The notes below the pieces were generated by a model. That model searched no databases. It had not been told where the DNA came from and saw nothing but the letters and a program-made list of their open reading frames with translations. This document shows positions 8,600 through 16,146 of a stretch of DNA of 18,541 nt, piece by piece; positions within the stretch are counted from its first letter, which is position 1; each line of letters starts with the position of its first letter. The DNA lies in assembly GCA_030067055.1 (NCBI GenBank), contig JASJAL010000064.1:1-18541 (forward strand), read 5' to 3'. Source of the stretch: Kiloniellales bacterium. Its GTDB lineage: Bacteria; Pseudomonadota; Alphaproteobacteria; Kiloniellales; JAKSBE01. The position numbers and the translations under genes were made by a program.

Positions 8600-10147
8600 T
8601 CAGGTTCGGCAAGGAGGCTTCAATTTGACACACGTCTGTCCGCTACAACCTGGTCTTGGGCGGCAAGCAAGGCGAAATGCGTCGCATGGGGCTCTTGTCT
8701 CCAAGCCAGCGCGTATTTTCTGTAGAGACGCCGATATGGCCTCGAGGTCGCGATGGAACCTATCAAATTCAGAGGCTTTCGCCTTGGGGTCGGGCAGTCG
8801 AAGTAGGTAGGACGGATGCACGGTCATGAAGACGGGCGTGCCGTCGTCGGCCCGCTCGATCTGTCCGCGGCGCCTCAGAATTCCCTGACCGCTGCCAGTG
8901 AGCGCCTCGGCTGCTGTCGCGCCCAAGGCGACGATCAGACGGGGCTGGACGAGCTTCCGCTCCAATTCCAGCCACCACTTGCAATGAGAGATCTCGCTCG
9001 CGCTCGGCCGCTGATGTATACGCTTCTTGCCGCGCGGCGTGAACTTGAAGTGCTTCACCGCATTCGTGATGAAGACGGTCTCGCGTTCGATGCCGGCCGC
9101 CTGGCAGGCTTCGTCAAAGAGCCGTCCGGCTGGGCCGACGAAGGGCCGGCCAGCAAGATCTTCGTAGTCCCCCGGCTGCTCGCCGACGAACATTAGATCC
9201 GCATCGGACGGTCCCTCCCCCATGACGACCTGTGTGGCGTGGCGGTAGAGCGGACAGTTGCTGCAGGACTTTGCCGAGCGCCGCAAGGCGCCCAAGCTGT
9301 CTACTTGCGGGGCCGCGGGGTCGCTGGGCGACGGCCGCGCCTTGATCTTGGCGGCGCGCCGTGGCGGCAGTGTTGGCGCGGCCGCCCGCATCGCCACCGC
9401 ACGCTCTTCTGCCTGCGCGATTAGTTCGGGAATGAGCCGCGCTTCGGGCAGGTTTCGCCAATATTTCTTCGGCATCTCGGTTTGCATCGCCTTCACCTTC
9501 AGCCGTGACGGGTTGAAGATGTTTCGGAAATAGGTCGACCAGAGCTCTTCGGCCGCGTCCTCGGGAAGCGACGGCCTCTCTCGACCCGCGCCAAACCTTA
9601 GCCCGCCGTTCTCGAAGATAGCAGTCCTGTCCGGCGTGACGATGCACCAGTCCATGTCGGCAAAGCGCTTAGCGAAAAAGGGCGCCGTCGGTTCGACCGT
9701 GTGATGCGAGGGCTCGAACCAGGCCGCAAAACTGCGCCGCCTGGCATCCGGCACGCCGATTTCTCGGAAACGAAGGAAAGCCTTCATCTTGTGCTGGCAG
9801 CGGCGGACTGATTTCCCCATGACCAGCAGCTGCGAAAGGCATGGATGTCCCCGGTCAGTCATCAAGGCGGAGCGATCCTTCACCTTCCAAAGCAAAGCAT
9901 AGAGACGGGCAAAGCGCTCCGGGTCGCTGTGCCACACGACGCTATCGGCGAGATCGACGAAGGATTTCGGGATCCTGTACCTGGCCTTGCCGGGAGGAGC
10001 GAGGGTCTCCTCGGCAAAAAGATCAGGCGCCGCTTCGCCGTAGCTCCAGAGGATGTTCTCGGGCCGAATCCTCTGCGCCAGGCAGGCCCGCGCGGCACAG
10101 CGCCAAGCTTCAGCCGTACCGATTTCCGGCAGTCGAATGGCGAGCAT
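8600..10147 (-). CDS. udgX: DUF4130 (TIGR03915)-UdgX fusion: putative DNA repair protein with uracil-DNA glycosylase domain
   Basis: A 515-residue fusion. Residues 1-255 match the TIGR03915/DUF4130 family (landmarks KVKDRSALMTDRGHPCL, WCIVTPDR, FNPSRLKVKAMQTEMPKKYW, RNLPEA), a putative repair domain of unknown chemistry. A proline-rich linker follows. Residues 285-475 are a UdgX-type uracil-DNA glycosylase: Cys295-x2-Cys298, GEQPGD at 323-328, GRPFVGPAG, the diagnostic KKRIHQ loop at 374-379, Cys389, and HPSYLLR at 444-450. Known for UdgX: the loop His (here His378) becomes covalently linked to the abasic site after uracil removal, and the enzyme has a [4Fe-4S] cluster. The ATG overlaps the stop of the radical SAM gene (TGATG), so the two are translationally coupled. 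Residues after 480 (with five Cys) look unlike the family and may be a read-through tail. Confidence 0.93.
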   Translation of the reverse strand: MLAIRLPEIGTAEAWRCAARACLAQRIRPENILWSYGEAAPDLFAEETLAPPGKARYRIPKSFVDLADSVVWHSDPERFARLYALLWKVKDRSALMTDRGHPCLSQLLVMGKSVRRCQHKMKAFLRFREIGVPDARRRSFAAWFEPSHHTVEPTAPFFAKRFADMDWCIVTPDRTAIFENGGLRFGAGRERPSLPEDAAEELWSTYFRNIFNPSRLKVKAMQTEMPKKYWRNLPEARLIPELIAQAEERAVAMRAAAPTLPPRRAAKIKARPSPSDPAAPQVDSLGALRRSAKSCSNCPLYRHATQVVMGEGPSDADLMFVGEQPGDYEDLAGRPFVGPAGRLFDEACQAAGIERETVFITNAVKHFKFTPRGKKRIHQRPSASEISHCKWWLELERKLVQPRLIVALGATAAEALTGSGQGILRRRGQIERADDGTPVFMTVHPSYLLRLPDPKAKASEFDRFHRDLEAISASLQKIRAGLETRAPCDAFRLACRPRPGCSGQTCVKLKPPCRT

Positions 10148-11382
10148 CACAGCAGGGCCAGTTGCTCTGGCGCCGGAGCGAAGCGCGCGCGCAATTTTTC
10201 GCTGTCGATCAGCGCGCCGGGTGTCCAGTCTGGCGTCGTTACGAAGGGCCCCGCTTTTTTCAGGATCGCGCCCATGTTCGTCAAATCCCGGTAGCTCAAC
10301 CTGCGATGCCGACGGGTTGAAAGAATGCGATTCACGGTCTTCATTCCGAAGCCGGGGATGCGCAGAAGCATCTCCCGCTGAGCGACGTTCACGTCTATTG
10401 GAAATTGACCGCGGTGAGCGAGCGCCCAAGCGAGCTTTGGGTCGATGTCGAGATCGAGGTTGCCATCCTTCGTGGCGCCAGTGATTTCGCTCAGGTCGAA
10501 GCCGTAGAATCGCAGCAGCCAGTCGGCCTGATAAAGCCGGTGCTCCCTCAGCAACGGCGGCTTGATGAGCGGCAGCTTCTCCGACGCGTCCGGAATGGGA
10601 GAAAAGGCAGAGTAGTAGACTCGCTTCAGCTTGTAGCTCGCATAGAGCCGGGTGGACGTGCCTAGAATGGTTGCATCGCTTGCCTCATCCGCACCGATGA
10701 TCACCTGGGTAGACTGGCCGGCGGGCGCAAAGCCCTTCCCGCGTCGTCCCGTGTAGGAGCGGTCCTTGGCCATTTCCCTGCGCAGCCGCACATCAGCCAT
10801 CGCTGCACGGATCGTCTCGGGGTTCTTCTCGGGCGCGTAGGATTTGACGCTCCGATCGGTCGGAAGCTCGACGTTGATCGAGAGGCGATCGGCATAGAGG
10901 CCCGCCTCTTCGATCAGCTCCGGGGCGGCGTCGGGGATCGTCTTGAGGTGGATGTACCCACGAAAGCCCTCTTCTTGTCGCAGGCGTTTGGCGATGCGAA
11001 CCATATCGGACATGGTCGCATCGGGGGACCTGATGATGCCGGAAGATAGAAACAGCCCTTCGATGTAGTTGCGACGATAGAACTCGATGGTCAGCCGCAC
11101 AACCTCGTCTACGGAGAAACGTGCCCGTGGAACGTTAGACGAAACGCGATTCACGCAATAGGCGCAGTCGTAGATGCAGAAATTTGTCATCAGGATCTTG
11201 AGCAGCGAGATGCAACGTCCGTCCGGCGCGTAGGCATGACAGATGCCCGAGCCTTCATTCGACCCGAGGCCCTTGCCGTCGCGACTATCGCGCTTGGAGC
11301 CACCTGACGATGCGCAGGAAGCATCGTATTTCGCTGCGTCGCTCAAAATCGCGAGCTTCTGCTTCAAATCGAGCTGCGCCAT
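10147..11382 (-). CDS. Putative DNA modification/repair radical SAM protein (TIGR03916-like)
   Basis: A 411-residue radical SAM enzyme. The [4Fe-4S] motif CxxxCxxC is C69-IYD-C73-AY-C76, preceded by ICHAYAPDGRCISLLKILMTNF, typical of this family. The TIM-barrel core follows, and near 333-365 there is a helix-hairpin-helix (VAQREMLLRIPGFGMKTVNRIL) that should bind DNA. This family almost always lies beside the TIGR03915/UdgX gene, as here. Its reaction is not known; DNA or DNA-lesion chemistry is inferred from the hairpin and partner. I chose ATG 11382, not the in-frame start at 11439, because a -35/-10 pair and LexA box lie between them, and the 19 extra residues are unlike the family. The start has no Shine-Dalgarno, consistent with a leaderless message. 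Confidence 0.93.
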   Translation of the reverse strand: MAQLDLKQKLAILSDAAKYDASCASSGGSKRDSRDGKGLGSNEGSGICHAYAPDGRCISLLKILMTNFCIYDCAYCVNRVSSNVPRARFSVDEVVRLTIEFYRRNYIEGLFLSSGIIRSPDATMSDMVRIAKRLRQEEGFRGYIHLKTIPDAAPELIEEAGLYADRLSINVELPTDRSVKSYAPEKNPETIRAAMADVRLRREMAKDRSYTGRRGKGFAPAGQSTQVIIGADEASDATILGTSTRLYASYKLKRVYYSAFSPIPDASEKLPLIKPPLLREHRLYQADWLLRFYGFDLSEITGATKDGNLDLDIDPKLAWALAHRGQFPIDVNVAQREMLLRIPGFGMKTVNRILSTRRHRRLSYRDLTNMGAILKKAGPFVTTPDWTPGALIDSEKLRARFAPAPEQLALL

Positions 11383-11417
11383 TTGTTCACTATATGTTCT
11401 ATACGGCGCACATGCAA
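11382..11417 (-). promoter_or_regulatory. Predicted promoter of the radical SAM-udgX operon (leaderless)
   Basis: On the minus strand TTGCAT (11417-11412) and TATAGT (11394-11389) are separated by 17 bases. The expected start of transcription, about seven bases after the -10, falls on the A of the ATG at 11382. This would give a leaderless mRNA, a type known to be common in Alphaproteobacteria. Confidence 0.6.
11385..11399. promoter_or_regulatory. LexA (SOS) box, alphaproteobacterial type
   Basis: GTTCACTATATGTTC is a perfect GTTC-N7-GTTC direct repeat, the LexA site of Alphaproteobacteria. It covers the -10 element of the predicted operon promoter, the ideal place for repression. It is the only such box found in the window on either strand. 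By simple arithmetic about 0.6 would be expected by chance in 18.5 kb, so position, not rarity, is the main support. Confidence 0.65.
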
Positions 11418-11812
11418 CGCCCTCGCAAACAGCCGTCACGAAGTGGAAATCTCGATGAGAGATTCATGCCCGGAATCGAGTGGCACCTCTGGCTAGGAGC
11501 GAGCGCCGGTGTGAAGTGGTGATAGACCGCACAGCGCCATGGACCGCGTCATCATGCGGCGCCAAATCGACAGCTCTGCCTTGGCCTGCAAAGCCGGATT
11601 GGTTCCGCCGTTTGAGCTGTAATCCGATCTTACTCGGGGGCTCCCGATAATCTGCAAATCCTGGACGTTGAGTGCTCAGGCGCAGATTACGTCTGAATCC
11701 TGAGCCACACTGCCGATTTCGTTTCCGCGGCCCATCCGAACTCCGATCCGCCCGTGATCCAGTCACACATGACGGTCGTAAGCTCTGATCACATTGGAAA
11801 CGAGTTGAGCTT
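11418..11812. other. Intergenic region with one promoter-like site
   Basis: This stretch between the divergent repair operon and the small membrane gene has no convincing gene; a 100-codon minus-strand frame (11464-11766) is arginine-rich and without family features. It contains a small TCGGG-ggct-CCCGA hairpin around 11636-11649 and, near its right end, the TGATCC-N16-CGTA site listed separately. Confidence 0.45.
11755..11780 (+). promoter_or_regulatory. Candidate RpoE (ECF11) promoter for the 11813 gene
   Basis: TGATCC (11755-11760), 16 bases, then CGTA (11777-11780) followed by AG. The same layout occurs upstream of rpoE in this window. As I recall, Rhodobacter RpoE promoters have a TGATC-type -35 with a TAAG-like -10 about 18 bases on, which this fits. 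The ATG of the downstream gene is 33 bases after CGTA. Confidence 0.5.
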
Positions 11813-12118
11813 ATGAAAAACAGTCATCGTCTAGACATAGATCGCGCAATATCGCACGGCTGCCTCGGCGCCATGGCCGGCGCGGCCTTCATCACTTTGT
11901 TCCTTGTATTCGACGTTTTTAGTCTGGGCTTCGAACTGGACCAAATTCTGGGTTCATCGGTCCACGCCTACGCAATCCTCTACAAGCCCATGATGTTGTG
12001 CGGCGTGGCCGCAATCGGTTGGTCCGTGTGGCGACAGCTTCGTGAGCAGGCTAGCCAGTCAGTAAGCCGTGCCAAAGCGACCCCATCGAGCGGCCGCTAT
12101 GGGTCATCCCGAAACTGA
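11813..12118 (+). CDS. Small membrane protein, possible RpoE target
   Basis: A 101-residue protein with two hydrophobic segments (about 19-42, GAMAGAAFITLFLVFDVF and following, and about 58-78, ILYKPMMLCGVAAIGWSV) and a polar basic tail. I do not recognise a family. The Shine-Dalgarno is weak. Its importance comes from context: it is the first gene after a promoter-like site that matches the one before rpoE. The next small membrane gene follows 150 bases later on the same strand and could be in the same transcript. Confidence 0.6.
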   Translation: MKNSHRLDIDRAISHGCLGAMAGAAFITLFLVFDVFSLGFELDQILGSSVHAYAILYKPMMLCGVAAIGWSVWRQLREQASQSVSRAKATPSSGRYGSSRN

Positions 12119-12268
12119 TCCAGCAAGGTGGGTGCGCAAGTCGCAGCTGTCTACTTTGACGCTCTTGATCTCGCGGCCTTCTATCCCACCCACTCCCCAT
12201 TCAGGCCGCTACCAGAAAAGTTTGGCCTAGGCGCGCCCCAACAATTAAAAATCTGAAAGGATCAAACG

Positions 12269-12577
12269 ATGTTTGAAAAAGCCTACAAGATCGTGATGGA
12301 CCCGAGGTACAACCCGTTGCGCGGACTGCCGAAGATGGTTCGATTTCAATACATGCTGATCCTCTCCTACATGTGGTCGACCATCTTCACGGTCTGGGCC
12401 GGTTCGGCCCTTGCCTTTGGATGGAGTGTCGCTGGGCACACGGTGTTGCTGGTCGGCGTTTTCTTCACTGCCGACATTTTCCGGCGCGCCCGAGCGCGGG
12501 CTGCGAACCACCGCGACTCAATGCGCGACCCCCGCGACAACACCGTGCTTTACGACGACCTGTGGGGTGCCCCGTAA
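12269..12577 (+). CDS. Small membrane protein of unknown function
   Basis: A 102-residue protein with two transmembrane segments (about 28-45 and 51-68) and a C-terminal cytosolic tail rich in R, D and N. The N-terminus (MFEKAYKIVMDPRYNPLRGLP) is amphipathic. AAAGGA lies eight bases before the ATG, a good ribosome site. No family recognised. GC-content and codon use are like the neighbours. Confidence 0.65.
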   Translation: MFEKAYKIVMDPRYNPLRGLPKMVRFQYMLILSYMWSTIFTVWAGSALAFGWSVAGHTVLLVGVFFTADIFRRARARAANHRDSMRDPRDNTVLYDDLWGAP

Positions 12578-12735
12578 CAGGTGCCGTTGTTTAGGCATAA
12601 ATTGGCTCACCCTTTTCCCTTGCGTTGAGCCACTACGAATTCCCAAAGCATATAGCGCACGCGCTCGTACCAAGCTATCAACGATTACTTCGCCTTGTGT
12701 GGCCGAGAATCGCCGAGCTAGCCTTCACAATATCA

Positions 12736-13158
12736 CTATTCGCGATATGGGTAACAACGCGACCGATTTAGCTGCAATCCGTAGTGTGCACCAAGTGCTT
12801 CTACTGCAGAACCATGTGCAGGATATGGATCGGTGTTTTCCACACCGACGATAATAATCCTAAAGGCAGGGTTATTGGAGCCTCCTGGCGGTAACATCGC
12901 AGTCGCCAAACCACCACCTTCGGAATCCCTTAACGTGAGGAAGAGCGGCATCTGGCGCTGAACGTGAGCGTCCAATCCAATGTTCTGCTCGATGAAGGCA
13001 CCCGAGGTGGGCTTGTAGCAGCGGACTGCCTTCTCCCTTTCGCGCCGGAAATGCTTTGCGACAGCATGGCCCATGATCATTGACTCTTGCTCAGCCTCCA
13101 CCTCGGTTTCGAAGCGGAACCAGGTCTTATTATCGGGTGCGTCGCAGACGAACTTCAT
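12736..13158 (-). CDS. Conserved hypothetical protein
   Basis: A 140-residue soluble protein. The N-terminal part (MKFVCDAPDNKTWFRFETEVEAEQESMIM in segments, then HAVAKHFRREREKAV) resembles short hypothetical proteins that I recall from rhizobial genomes; no function is known. Cys5, Cys47 and Cys135 are present but form no recognised motif. No Shine-Dalgarno is visible before ATG 13158. It lies downstream of rpoE-chrR on the same strand, 91 bases after chrR begins to end, so it may belong to the same transcript and regulon. The gap between this gene and the membrane gene to its left (12578-12735) shows nothing clear. Confidence 0.6.
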   Translation of the reverse strand: MKFVCDAPDNKTWFRFETEVEAEQESMIMGHAVAKHFRREREKAVRCYKPTSGAFIEQNIGLDAHVQRQMPLFLTLRDSEGGGLATAMLPPGGSNNPAFRIIIVGVENTDPYPAHGSAVEALGAHYGLQLNRSRCYPYRE

Positions 13159-13249
13159 AGCAGTGGCGCGTTCGAAACTATCATTGATCTCGCCTTTGCA
13201 GCTCAGACACGCCTTCGTGTGCTTTCTACCCGGTGATTCTTGAAAGGCT

Positions 13250-13915
13250 TCAGGGGCGGAGGATAGGGCTTAGAAGTCGCGTGATCGGGCTGGTGAAGCG
13301 GACGCTACCTTCGGTCACGGTTAGGCAGATGCAGTCTTCGATCGGATCTGCCACGGGCTGGTGCTGTGTGTCGGGATCCGCGATGGCGACGTCGCCACGA
13401 GTGTAGTGACCAAAGGCGTCGCCAAACCCTCCCGTAAGGACCAGCGTGTACTCCATTCCACCGTGCCCGTGCCGAGGAACCACCGTATTCGGCTTGATGC
13501 GCATTAGCCGCACCCGAAGGTCTGGCTTATCCCCGAACAAGGTAACCTCAGCGATCCCGCCCCTCTCCCGCCAATCGAGTTCCTCAAGGGGGCTCGCGAC
13601 GTAGTCGCGGAGTGGCTGCGGCAGCCTAACGTCGACTTCGCTCGTCCTTGCGACAGCAAGGTAGCCCGACACGTCGAAGTCGACTGCCGCGGGGGCGTCC
13701 AGTTCCTCAAGCACGCGCGCCAAGCTATCATTTCTCAGGCCGGCAGACGGCTGACGTTCGAGTTCATCGCCCCCAAGGCTCTCGTATGCGGCGTGGGCGC
13801 GCCGGCAATCCGGACAGAGCGCCATGTGTGTCGCGACGAGCAACGCCAAGGGTTCGCTTGTGCTCCCAGCCGCGTAGCACAGCAGCATCTCTTCGGATGG
13901 ATGATGGTGCGGCAT
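13250..13915 (-). CDS. chrR: ChrR-type zinc-binding cupin anti-sigma factor
   Basis: A 221-residue cytosolic anti-sigma factor. The N-terminal zinc-binding domain carries His4/His5 and the H30-x3-C34-x2-C37 motif (HMALCPDC). The C-terminal half (about 110-205) is a ChrR cupin: VVPRHGHGGMEYTLVLTGGF followed by GDVAIADPDTQHQP. In Rhodobacter sphaeroides ChrR holds RpoE inactive and releases it after singlet oxygen or organic peroxide stress; the cupin is needed for the response. The ATG overlaps the rpoE stop by one base (TAATG), so the two proteins are made in a coupled way. Confidence 0.93.
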   Translation of the reverse strand: MPHHHPSEEMLLCYAAGSTSEPLALLVATHMALCPDCRRAHAAYESLGGDELERQPSAGLRNDSLARVLEELDAPAAVDFDVSGYLAVARTSEVDVRLPQPLRDYVASPLEELDWRERGGIAEVTLFGDKPDLRVRLMRIKPNTVVPRHGHGGMEYTLVLTGGFGDAFGHYTRGDVAIADPDTQHQPVADPIEDCICLTVTEGSVRFTSPITRLLSPILRP

Positions 13916-14490
13916 TACCTCAGTTCTTCCAGGTTGCGGCGGAGTTTCCTCATCGCAAGGCGTATCCGCGACTTCACGGTCCCTAATGGCAAACCGAGCT
14001 CCTTAGCGATGACGTCGTGCGTCTTTTCCTCGAAGAAATGACGCCTCAAAATCATCGCCTGCTCGTCAGGCACCTGCGTGATCGCTTGCCGAATCAGGTC
14101 CCTCCATTCACCGGCGGAGGCGGCTTCGTCCGGACTGGCCTCCGGATCCGGCACCAGAGCCGGATCGTTCGGATCTAGTTCGGGCCGCCGTTCCCGACGG
14201 ATCGCGTCGATGCGCTTGTTCCTCGCAATCGTGAAGATCCAGGTTGTGGCCCGTGCCTTTTGGGGATCGTACTGCCAAGATTTCCGCCAGACCGTCAACA
14301 TCACCTCTTGCACCAAGTCTTCCGCCTGACTGTCGCCCACACCTAGCCGCCTCAGATAACTCTTTACCCTTGGCGCGAAGTGATCGAACAACCGCACGAA
14401 CGCCGCCCGATCCTTCCTCTCCGCCACTGCGACGAGCAAGTCGCTCATTTCGTCTGATGTAGCTTCAGGCGCTGTAATGACTTCGACCAT
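13915..14490 (-). CDS. rpoE: ECF sigma factor, RpoE/ECF11 type
   Basis: A 191-residue extracytoplasmic-function sigma factor. Region 2 spans about 25-100 (AEDLVQEVMLTVWRKSWQYD, then TTWIFTIARNKRIDAIRR); region 4 spans about 130-185 (VPDEQAMILRRHFFEE, then LGLPLGTVKSRIRLAMRKL). The ChrR partner directly downstream assigns it to the ECF11 group that governs singlet-oxygen and ROS defence. Start ATG 14490; an in-frame ATG 14 codons later is possible but less likely. A TGATCT-N16-CGTA site lies about 90 bases upstream, suggesting autoregulation. A photolyase, often near this pair in other genomes, is absent from this window. Confidence 0.94.
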   Translation of the reverse strand: MVEVITAPEATSDEMSDLLVAVAERKDRAAFVRLFDHFAPRVKSYLRRLGVGDSQAEDLVQEVMLTVWRKSWQYDPQKARATTWIFTIARNKRIDAIRRERRPELDPNDPALVPDPEASPDEAASAGEWRDLIRQAITQVPDEQAMILRRHFFEEKTHDVIAKELGLPLGTVKSRIRLAMRKLRRNLEELR

Positions 14491-14580
14491 AATCTCGGAA
14501 TGTTATGTCAGCCTACCAGCGCGTGCGAGAACACTCAAACAGTGCACTTGCGGAATACATCTCTCAAAGCTCTCATGAAG

Positions 14581-14606
14581 TACGCGATCGAATTTCGCCC
14601 AGATCA
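14581..14606 (-). promoter_or_regulatory. Candidate autoregulated rpoE promoter
   Basis: On the minus strand TGATCT (14606-14601), 16 bases, CGTA (14584-14581). Spacing is identical to the site before the 11813 gene. It would start an mRNA with a leader of about 80 bases before rpoE. I scanned TGATC on both strands and found no third copy with this spacing. Confidence 0.55.
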
Positions 14607-14851
14607 CAAGTCACTTGAAGTTTCGGGAAAGGGCAGCGTGGTAACTCGATTATTCCAATAAGCAATTGGTCCCCTGCCTGTAGGGAGGTTGTCCATCCAC
14701 ACGCGAAAGCCGTACATCATAAAAACAAAAAAGTGCACCTTAACCTGCAAGCACTGGAAATCAGGCGCGGGGAACCATACTCCTGCTGATCGTGCTTCTG
14801 ACACCTAGTTGAGCGCTCTTTCGTCCAACGTAGGCAGTGGCCCGCAACCAT

Positions 14852-14879
14852 TTTGTTGATTTCGATTAGCCTCAACAAA
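14852..14879. repeat. Inverted repeat TTTGTTGA-N12-TCAACAAA
   Basis: Two perfect 8-base arms with a 12-base spacer in an otherwise gene-free stretch. The symmetry and AT-rich arms would suit a dimeric regulator site, but no neighbouring gene start supports that. Confidence 0.5.
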
Positions 14880-14979
14880 TAGACATAAGAAAGACTGGAG
14901 GGATGGGCGAGACCCTGTTGCCCGCACGATCAAAAAGGGACGCCCAGGATTTGCCCCAGGCGCCAGTTTGAGGGAGGAA

Positions 14980-15144
14980 GGAGGCGATCTGCCTCCGTAT
15001 GTCCCATATTACGTTCGAAGACCGGCTGTGGATTTGGCAGCGCCATCGGGCCCTGGGCAACCAGGGATATTGCGCCAGGGCCCGCGCGGCCCGCAGGAGG
15101 ATGGGCCGCTGGCGGTGCGCGACCGTTGGGTCGGGCAGTCGCCC
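14980..15144. repeat. Cluster of GC-rich hairpins, possible structured RNA
   Basis: Five stem-loops follow closely: GGAGGC/GCCTCC (14980-14996); a strong one with a 10-bp stem CGGGCCCTGG/CCAGGGCCCG (15047-15056 with 15075-15084), extended inward by GCAA/TTGC with a one-base bulge to leave a 9-base loop; GCGGCCC/GGGCCGC (15086-15109); CGACC/GGTCG (15120-15133); GGGC/GCCC (15133-15144). No U-run follows, so it is not an ordinary terminator. It may be a structured RNA or merely GC-rich chance structure. Confidence 0.4.
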
Positions 15145-15489
15145 ACTCGCATCCTGAATACGGTGTCAGTCGCTGTATTGGATTTGCTCCTAGGGGGTGC
15201 CCGCGGGCGTTCGCCGTCTGCGATCGCAGATGTACAGGAGGCATCTAGCGCGCCGGGCATCCGCGAGTAGGAGGCTGGAGCAAGAAAAGAAATTGCGGTC
15301 CCGTATCATAACATCGCGGCTTAAGGAAGTAGGCAAGCAATGACGGGATCACGCTGAGCCGACGTCTGCTGACCTTTTCCGCCGCTAGGTGCACGTGGTA
15401 CGGATCTGTACGAACTGGCTTTTAGCAGACTCCCATGCGTCTAGTTTCCCGTTGGCACTTAGGATATCGACAATCCAATAATCCCAAAA

Positions 15490-15693
15490 CTACAGCTGTT
15501 CGGTAGTGTCGCTGCCTGAAGCGCTAGTCATTACACCGTCCGCATAACGATAGAGATGCTTCTCTATCTCGCGCATAAACTCGTTAAAGCGTCGTGCGTC
15601 CGAGTGTGCACCCTTGGAAGCATGGGATACCTTGAGCTGCCGGTTGATTTCATAGAATTCAACCAGCTCCTGTTCTGTCATTTGACGTGCCAT
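15490..15693 (-). CDS. Small hypothetical protein
   Basis: A 67-residue, mostly helical, charged protein (MTEQELVEFYEINRQLKV, then DARRFNEFMREIEKHLYRYAD). The frame is open up to 15900, but a strong GGAGG five bases before ATG 15693 fixes the start there. No family recognised. It may be co-translated with the tiny frame immediately upstream. Confidence 0.6.
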   Translation of the reverse strand: MARQMTEQELVEFYEINRQLKVSHASKGAHSDARRFNEFMREIEKHLYRYADGVMTSASGSDTTEQL

Positions 15694-15806
15694 ATGAACC
15701 TCCATGCCATTTTTACGATTTGCTTCGAGCAAGAGATCTCTGGCCTGCCCCCAGGGCTTGTGCGGTGCTTCTCGATCAGGGCGTCGTAACGGTTCTCTAT
15801 GTGCAT
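15678..15806 (-). CDS. Possible 42-residue protein upstream of the 15693 gene
   Basis: ATG 15806 is preceded by AGGAGG with ten bases between, and the frame begins MHIENRYDALIEKHR, which looks like a normal helix and recalls the start of YdcH/DUF465 proteins. The second half does not fit that family and may reflect a frameshift. It ends within the next gene's start, so coupling is possible. Support is weak. Confidence 0.3.
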   Translation of the reverse strand: MHIENRYDALIEKHRTSPGGRPEISCSKQIVKMAWRFIWHVK

Positions 15807-16146
15807 CTGCCGCGGTCCTCCTGATAGCTTCGACCTCCGGAGGCGGGTTGCAGGGTTCAGAGACCCGCCTTCTTGCTTCGAAATCGGTGCCGTACGTCAC
15901 GCAATGGCAAGAGAGATGGCGTGTGGAGAATGATTAGCCTAGTCCCGAGCAATCCTGGTTTTGATAGGAGTTCTTTCTCAGATTCTCCCGGACCCTGCCG
16001 ATAGGAAAATCCGATGACAAGCTGCCGGGAGACCGATTGGCCGCCGGGACCGGCCGGAACGATATGCAGGATTGTTGGCGCAACTGCCTCCTTCGATAGA
16101 GATGAGGCGAACGATAATCGAGGCGGAAAAATTTGGGAGCAGACCG
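15807..16146. other. Gene-free stretch
   Basis: Frames on both strands overlap without ribosome sites or family features (for example minus 15857-16414). I see no promoter, repeat or RNA gene here. Confidence 0.4.

Larger units (their letters stand above)
14607..15489. other. Long stretch without a convincing gene
   Basis: Open frames here (for example minus 14930-15244, plus 14968-15270, minus 14604-14804) overlap one another on both strands, are rich in R, P and G, lack ribosome sites and match no family I know. The stretch is best described by its structures: an 8-bp inverted repeat at 14852-14879 and a run of GC-rich hairpins at 14980-15144, listed separately. The right end (15270-15489) shows nothing firm. 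Confidence 0.5.

Noticed and set aside
11464..11766. 100-codon minus-strand frame
   Set aside because: Arginine-rich, no ribosome site, no recognisable motif; it also covers the promoter-like site for the 11813 gene.
14930..15270. Overlapping frames on both strands in the GC-rich stretch
   Set aside because: They are open only because of base composition; no ribosome site, no family, arginine/proline/glycine bias.
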